Positions 58,689 through 64,000 of a DNA stretch of 64,000 bases are shown here, one piece after another. This stretch comes from Nakazawaea peltata (lineage: Eukaryota > Ascomycota > Pichiomycetes > Alaninales > Pachysolenaceae): positions 186,001 through 250,000 of the forward strand of contig BCGQ01000008.1 of NCBI GenBank assembly GCA_001599355.1, read 5' to 3'. The position numbers were made by a program, and so were the translations under genes. The notes beneath the pieces are model-generated. The model ran no database searches and was not told the origin of the DNA. It saw only the letters and a program-made list of their open reading frames with translations. Numbering within the stretch: the first letter of the stretch is position 1; each line of letters starts with the position of its first letter.

Positions 58689-60427
58689 TGTGTTTTATCT
58701 AAGGTCCAATTCGTTCAATTGAGTAATTTCCAATACAATTTAATGTTGTGGATGATCTTGGAGATAATTGACAATGCAACGTGCAAGTATGTTCCTTAAA
58801 TAGAATTTTTATCCGCGTCCATTTTAAAAGGTCAGAAGGCGAACCCCCTTCACGTTCTTGTTTGTCCCCTCTTTTAGTGTGAGTATTGTGCCCGTAAAGA
58901 GAAATATGTCCGTCATAGCTGCAATGTCCTAAAACGGAAATAAAAAGTGTAGATCGCTCAAGGTGACAAAGCCTAAGCCTCTTTTACCCCTTTTTGTAGT
59001 CAACTCGCCTGAGGATAAAGAGGGATGTATGGAAGCGTGTCAGCGACAAACCGCTAATACGCGTTATATACCCACTTTGAATGTGATGTCATAGGATTAC
59101 GTGGGTTTATTGGTCGAAAATAAGTTTTCAGAATTGAAGCTAGAGAACATGTTCCTGAAAGGACAGGGTCCAAAAATGAAGTGCAAACATTGATACTTCC
59201 CATCACTTCTTGGTCAGAGTACCTTAACTAGAAATTCTCAACAAGCGTAGCAGTATTATTTTCTTTTTAAATGAGCGTCAATAGTTCTACTGGGACAGCG
59301 AACCATCCCAAGTTCAGTTGAGAAGTGCCACTACGAGAAGTGACAAAAAGAGACTTTGCGCCCGAACAAGTAGAAGAGCAATCTGCAAAGATCTTTGCCG
59401 AAGAAGATGACTCAAACTATTGTTTATTGGTTCTAATGACGGGGCTAATGAAGACATGACCTAAATGTGACTTCGGTGATCAGGATAAGAGGAAATACGA
59501 GATTCTTTCTAACTGGTGGTTCGGTCATTAGTTGAGAAATAATTGTTTATTGGTTGGTGGTTCGCTCTAAGCGAATAAGAACTATTAAACATCAAGCGAA
59601 GTGTGGAGACCGTTAATTGATTTCGAAAAGGCAATAACAGCACACTAGGTGAGAACTAAAACGGAATTAACTCCGGAATTGAAGGATGGGCGACAAGGAA
59701 CAATAATAGCTCGAGCATCAGAAGAATAGCCGTATGCAAGTAAACTTAATAGAACTCAGTACACTCAGGCCGGGGAATATTTGTGGATGAGCCCAGCATG
59801 CTCGTTTGAGGTACCTATCACACAATCACACATTCTATTAGGTAGAAATTTTACTACGCCCAGCACCGTGCCAAAGCTCACCACACAAGAAAGAGCAAAA
59901 ATTACAACGCTTAGAATTCACACTGAAGATCCACTAAAATATTTTAAATAGCAGAATTGTTATTATTAGAAAAAAGGTGGGGTTTATTAAAAATACAACT
60001 TCTATAATCAGCAATGTCCGATTTAATTGATAGATAATATGCATGAAGTTATTATACACTGTAAGAAATATGTGTAAAAGCCCCCCCGTTTCGTATGAGA
60101 AATATGCGAGTGAGCAAATGCCAAGAAATTATCTTCGAATTAGAGTGCTGCAAACCGTATTCTTTTATGAGATGAAGAAAAAGGGACGACGCACAAGGCT
60201 ATAATGTTAAAATCTTGCAAGGTAATAAATTAAGGCTTTGCGTAGTGTGCCGAGAAAATCCTCAAGATATCTGCCTATTAAGGAGCAGGTGCATGATCAG
60301 CCTCAGGGTCGGGGAAGGCACAGGGGGCTTTTAGCACATATTATTGGAAAAGTCAATTGGCAAACTACCAAATATACATGTAAATCCTTTGGGGTAATTT
60401 GATACCCGTTGTGTCCTTATAACTCCA
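58689..60427. other. Long intergenic region with the TIP1-family relic
   Basis: The longest gene-free stretch (1.7 kb). It holds the wall-protein promoter, the relic at 59261-59417, and short internal repeats (attgtttattggtt at about 59424 and 59543; tggtggttcg at about 59515 and 59558). Nothing recognisable from 59700 to 60427. Confidence 0.5.
59261..59417 (-). pseudogene. Decayed copy of the TIP1-family gene (3' end)
   Basis: The segment aligns with the 3' end and stop region of the neighbouring wall-protein gene (57910-58095), same strand. The blocks aaatgagc, ctgggac, gaaccatcccaag and cagttgagaag are shared in order, then cccgaa.aagt and ttgc.gaagaaga. Many substitutions and small indels, no open frame. 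The 5' two-thirds of the gene is not clearly recognisable beyond it; only a weak gtggagaccg match near 59606 continues the order. It looks like an old tandem duplicate that lost function. Confidence 0.65.
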
Positions 60428-62173
60428 TTATTTTAGAGAGAGAACCAGAACACTCTCAACATGGTGTGTTTGAGGGAAAAAGTCAAATCCCTTTATGCTG
60501 TCCACCTTGTACAATGAGCCATTGGCTGTATGTTTGAGGAAATATTCCAAGTCTCTCAGTTGTGAATGCACGTTGCAACTAATGTAAAGAATCTTAATTG
60601 GCTTGAAATCCGAAAGTTGTTTCAAGAAAACATCGTCGCATCCCTTTCTAGGTGGGTCCAAGATAATGGAAGTCTTATCATGGGGCAATTTAATATCACC
60701 AAAGATCAGCTCCAGTTTCCCCAGGATAAATTCACAGTTCTTAATATCGTTCAATTCCAGGTTTCTCTTAGCAAATTTGACACTGTCTTGAGAGATCTCT
60801 ACACCAATAGATTTGGTGACAGATTTCAGCAGGGTGATACTGAACAAACCTGAACCACAGTACAGATCAATTAAATAATTTTCGTCCTTCGAGAACTCTA
60901 ATAACAAATTCTGTCTGACATAGTCGATTATTCTCGGTAAAATGGAGTTATTATTTTGGAAGAACTCTCCCGCACTAAACTCGAATTTGTAGCCATTGAT
61001 GATTTCTTGGACGATTTGTCTAGGTTTGGTAGTGTAAGTTTTCACAAGTCCGCTCTCTTCATCATTCACCTTATAAACCTCATAAGTATTAGGTATTTTT
61101 TCTCCATCAATCTCTTTCTCCAGATCTTGCTCACTTGTGCATGTGTTCTCTCTCAACAAAATAGTAGCACCCTTCTTGTAGTTCTTGTAGGTATCGTTGA
61201 ATTTCAATCTTTCGTATTCAATGGCCTTGTTCAAAACTTTGGTACCAATTGGACACTCCTCAATGTCGAGAATACCATCACCAAATGATAATTTCTTGTC
61301 ATGTTGTCTCCACTCTTGCTTACATTTAGCACCAAAACCCAAGTTTGGTCTTTGAGTGAGCTCACGTGACAGGTTCTTTTCGAAATGAGGGGTTAACTTT
61401 GTTCTATAGTTGTATTGTAATGGAGATGGCTCTGTTTCGCTGATTACCGGAAGTTGATCCGCAATCAGAGGAGCAAAGAATTTGTAAGCATTACTGATGG
61501 TATCACGCTTTAAAGACAATTGATCTTTGTACTCCAAAGGTTGGTATTGACAACCGGAGCAAATTCCAAAGTATTGACATTTAATTAAACTATCATCCCC
61601 ACGGATTTCAGCTTTCTGTTCAATCTTAATTAAGTCACTCTCAACATAGGTAGGATGAGTCTTGTAGATCTTGACTGTGACAACATCACCTGGGAAGGTG
61701 AATGGGATGACGACAACTTGCTTCTTGGTTTCATCAAGGGGATTAGGCACAAGCAGTAAGGACTCACCATTGGAAGTCAATTTTAATACCTTGACACCGG
61801 ACTCCAATCTATGGAATTGGTCGACATCCAATCTCTTATTTAAAAGATCATTGATCGGATTATTGATTTGTTCCATGGTCAAACCTTGCTCAGCAGCTAA
61901 TTCCTCGATCTCAAATTTCAATACTCCAAGAGGAGAAGTCAGGTCAACGTTCTTCTTTGGTTTATATCTACGGTTCTTTTGTTTCGGTTGTTTAACTCTA
62001 GGCTTTCTGACCTGGGCATCACCAGCCAGAGGAGCATCGGCGCTAGAATCAACAACAGAGACGTCTTGAACACCATCTCCTCTTTGTCTCTTGACATCAG
62101 AGTTGTCTCCCGAGTAGTCTACCTCAGACTCTCTTTTCTCTGGAATCATAGTATCCAATGAAACCGGCAGCAT
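60428..62173 (-). CDS. TRM2: tRNA (uracil-54-C5)-methyltransferase
   Basis: Makes ribothymidine at position 54 of tRNA. The first ATG is at 62173 (581 aa; the longer frame starts at GTG). Acidic N-terminus with KRQR and a basic stretch KPRVKQPKQKNRRYKPKK (about 55-75). A TRAM-like beta domain lies near 125-185. A Cys motif C-x5-C-x2-C (QYFGICSGCQYQ) with a later ECP resembles the iron-sulphur site of RlmD-type relatives. The catalytic domain has DLYCGSGLFS, DPPRKGCDD, the catalytic Cys533 in ISCN and a C-terminal QTHHVESV block with the general-base Glu. Yeast Trm2 is 639 aa; the N-terminal extension is shorter here. Confidence 0.95.
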   Translation of the reverse strand: MLPVSLDTMIPEKRESEVDYSGDNSDVKRQRGDGVQDVSVVDSSADAPLAGDAQVRKPRVKQPKQKNRRYKPKKNVDLTSPLGVLKFEIEELAAEQGLTMEQINNPINDLLNKRLDVDQFHRLESGVKVLKLTSNGESLLLVPNPLDETKKQVVVIPFTFPGDVVTVKIYKTHPTYVESDLIKIEQKAEIRGDDSLIKCQYFGICSGCQYQPLEYKDQLSLKRDTISNAYKFFAPLIADQLPVISETEPSPLQYNYRTKLTPHFEKNLSRELTQRPNLGFGAKCKQEWRQHDKKLSFGDGILDIEECPIGTKVLNKAIEYERLKFNDTYKNYKKGATILLRENTCTSEQDLEKEIDGEKIPNTYEVYKVNDEESGLVKTYTTKPRQIVQEIINGYKFEFSAGEFFQNNNSILPRIIDYVRQNLLLEFSKDENYLIDLYCGSGLFSITLLKSVTKSIGVEISQDSVKFAKRNLELNDIKNCEFILGKLELIFGDIKLPHDKTSIILDPPRKGCDDVFLKQLSDFKPIKILYISCNVHSQLRDLEYFLKHTANGSLYKVDSIKGFDFFPQTHHVESVLVLSLK

Positions 62174-62408
62174 CCTATCTATATCCACTGGCCTTCTACC
62201 TCTTCTACCCTTCCTCTACTTATCTTAAACTTTTAGATTTTCTCTCACAAACGAAAAATTTTTTTTGCTTGTTTCTTTTTACGAGAAGAGATTTGCTCTG
62301 GATTTACGAAGAAGTGGAGTAAGCAAGAATCTCTGATTTGGGATAGGCTACAGAGGGAAGGAAAAAGCATATAAAGGGTGTCTATTGTGGGGAAGGGGGG
62401 AGCGCGGC

Positions 62409-63302
62409 TTATAAAATGGTGCACTTCTTCTTCTTCTTTGTAGTGTATGATTGTGGGATGGCGACATCGTTATCGTAGTTGTACGCATCATAATCATCGC
62501 CGTAGTAGTTGGAATCCATTGGTGGGTCGTCAAATTTCAGTTGTTGTTTCTTAGTTGGGGAGGAGAACATGCTGGTTCTCTTTTTCTTAGGACTTCCATG
62601 AACCGATTGGGAAGCGAGCGCCTTTTTTTGCTTTCTATCGATCAGAATTGTCAAGGCACTGTTGAACACTTCGTTTACATTGTACATTTTCTTGGCCGAA
62701 CATTTGATGTGGAATGAGCAGTTCATCTGTTGCAGATAAGAGTGCAGCATCTGTTCTACTTCAGTAGTGGCATCAAAATCGGTTAAATCCAGTTTTGTTC
62801 CCACGAGAATAATTGGGATTCCTTCACAGAAATGGGTCACTTCAGGATACCAAATATCTTTCACGTTCTCTAAGGATGCAAGACTATTACAACTATAACA
62901 GACAAGAAGAACATCAACATCTGGATAAGACAAAGGTCTTAATCTGTCATATTCTTCTTGACCTGCGGTATCCCATAAACTTAATTCAACTGTCTCGTGA
63001 GGATCATCTCTACTCACAATATCGGCAACGTAGTTCTCGAAGATTGTAGGGACATATAATTCTGGGAATTCTCCCTTGGTATAACTCACCAACAAACAAG
63101 TCTTACCACAACCACCATCTCCTACAATGACTAACTTTACCTGATACTTCAGCTTCTTAATTGTGGATGGAGAGATCTCAAACTCTCTCATCTGGCGGAT
63201 CGAGCTGAGATGAGGATTGAGTGACTTTCTCTTCTCCATCAGCTGCTCTCTTCTGGCAGCTCTTTCATACGGATTGATATACGTTGAATCTCTGTTAGAC
63301 AT
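62409..63302 (-). CDS. RHO4: Rho-family GTPase, Rho4-like
   Basis: A 297-residue Rho GTPase with a 55-residue N-terminal extension and a long C-terminal region, the architecture of S. cerevisiae Rho4 (291 aa). The P-loop is GDGGCGKT (61-68), the effector region TIFENYVADI, switch II WDTAGQEEYDRLRPLSYPD, then the GTKLD and CSAKK base-binding motifs. The tail has a Tyr/Asp-rich stretch, five Lys and the CaaX box CTIL, whose Leu predicts geranylgeranylation. Gly replaces the usual Ala at the position equivalent to Rac Ala13. Rho4 with Rho3 acts in polarised secretion and activates the formin Bnr1, also encoded here. Confidence 0.88.
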   Translation of the reverse strand: MSNRDSTYINPYERAARREQLMEKRKSLNPHLSSIRQMREFEISPSTIKKLKYQVKLVIVGDGGCGKTCLLVSYTKGEFPELYVPTIFENYVADIVSRDDPHETVELSLWDTAGQEEYDRLRPLSYPDVDVLLVCYSCNSLASLENVKDIWYPEVTHFCEGIPIILVGTKLDLTDFDATTEVEQMLHSYLQQMNCSFHIKCSAKKMYNVNEVFNSALTILIDRKQKKALASQSVHGSPKKKRTSMFSSPTKKQQLKFDDPPMDSNYYGDDYDAYNYDNDVAIPQSYTTKKKKKCTIL

Positions 63303-64000
63303 GATCGCTTTCCTGAAACACGTCGATAGCTCCTTAACGAATTTACAACAACTTGATCTATCTGATCTAATCTATTTTAGGCCCTGAATCAGCTCTGCGT
63401 TCAGCGTATATTTTTCTCTGGGATTTCATGTTTAATTGTTGCCTAATTGGGAAGTTGGCGAATCAAGAAATTCAGATACAGCAGCAAAAAATGAACCGCC
63501 GCGCGACAGGGACATCTCTCACGCACAAGAGTATTACAGCACCAAAACAGATCTGCGCAACCAGTTTAAGCTTGATTTTCTCTGGGATTCCGGCTTTAGC
63601 TTGCGACAGCCAAGCTTTTCAAAGACTAGCTAGAGCATTGATATATATGAATCACATCCGGGGAAAATATCTAGAGAAGATGTTATTCAGATATGAGGTA
63701 TCCTTCTGGTTAAGTGCAGTAGACTGATGGCTGTTGCTAAAATGTATTAATATAGATACCCAGTAGTATTTCCCATAAAAATGGCCCAATGGAACATTGC
63801 CGCACTCTAAAAAGCGATCTGATAATTTCCGAGGATTATCGCTCCCCCATCTCTTCCGCAGATGGAGTTGTTCTTTTTTTTTTTTTTTTTTCAAAGGACA
63901 GCCGCTTGAAATCCAGGCTTATACATACCGTTAAGTTCTTGCACCTACCTTTAATTAGATTCAGTGAGTTTTGAATTGCTCGGGTTTAGGCTCAGGATTT
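63303..64000. other. RHO4 promoter and window end
   Basis: No supported gene. A 99-codon ATG frame at 63428-63727 has no family resemblance. A T-rich tract of about 18 T lies at 63873-63890. Confidence 0.45.

Noticed and set aside
63428-63727. 99-codon ATG frame near the window end
   Set aside because: No recognisable domain, a second overlapping frame of similar length, and ordinary upstream position for RHO4. Not supported as a gene.
1-64000. Search for LTR elements, other transposons, viral remnants and additional tRNAs
   Set aside because: No long terminal repeats, reverse transcriptase, integrase or transposase frames were seen. Only two tRNA genes had proper stems and B boxes.
1-64000. 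CUG-Ser code (table 12) as the explanation for odd CTG codons
   Set aside because: The affected positions are Ala in homologues, including buried and catalytic-loop sites, and CTG is frequent; Ser would not restore the motifs.

Overview
The window is nuclear DNA of a budding yeast (Saccharomycotina). Genes are compact and mostly intronless, the three introns found are short (58-66 nt) with GTAAGT/GTGAGT donors and TACTAAC-like branch points, and nearly every protein has a recognisable Saccharomyces counterpart. The most important result is the genetic code. CTG, which standard translation reads as leucine, falls again and again where the protein family has alanine: at least ten times in PCK1, and inside catalytic signatures of POT1, NTH1, YEN1, COQ1, a carboxypeptidase Y, ARO10, HEM13 and a short-chain dehydrogenase. 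CTG must therefore be read as alanine. This places the organism in the CUG-Ala group (Pachysolen, Peterozyma, Nakazawaea; NCBI table 26). The genus cannot be fixed from this window. Every residue encoded by CTG below should be read as Ala. TAA, TAG and TGA all serve as stops.

Layout. 1-6730: MCM10 (spliced), a TMT1-like methyltransferase, a short-chain dehydrogenase, and a spliced histidine-phosphatase-like protein that has lost its catalytic His. 7884-11682: PCK1 (gluconeogenesis) and ARO10 (Ehrlich pathway), with a phased CGG-N7 array in front of ARO10 that looks like an Aro80 site. 12469-25363: ATG32 (mitophagy receptor), SLN1 (osmosensor kinase) and MLP1 (nuclear basket). 25637-36077: a YDL086W-type hydrolase, a hexose transporter, YEN1 (Holliday junction resolvase) and the formin BNR1 with a GLGP minisatellite. 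36810-43579: POT1, HEM13, then AIM17 and a CPY-like protease flanked by two identical inverted tRNA-Glu genes. 43697-47075: COQ1 and RER2 (trans- and cis-prenyltransferases) share a divergent promoter, followed by YRB1. 48390-56275: NTH1 (trehalase), malate dehydrogenase and IRE1. 57102-63302: a spliced REC114-like candidate, a TIP1/SRP1-family wall protein with a decayed copy beside it, TRM2 and RHO4.

Several genes belong together functionally. PCK1, malate dehydrogenase and POT1 serve growth on non-fermentable carbon. SLN1, NTH1, IRE1, BNR1, RHO4 and the wall protein serve stress, polarity and the cell surface. COQ1 and RER2 share prenyl precursors. No LTR, LINE or DNA transposon, CRISPR array or rRNA was seen. 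Family alignments were made from memory, and no database search was run.
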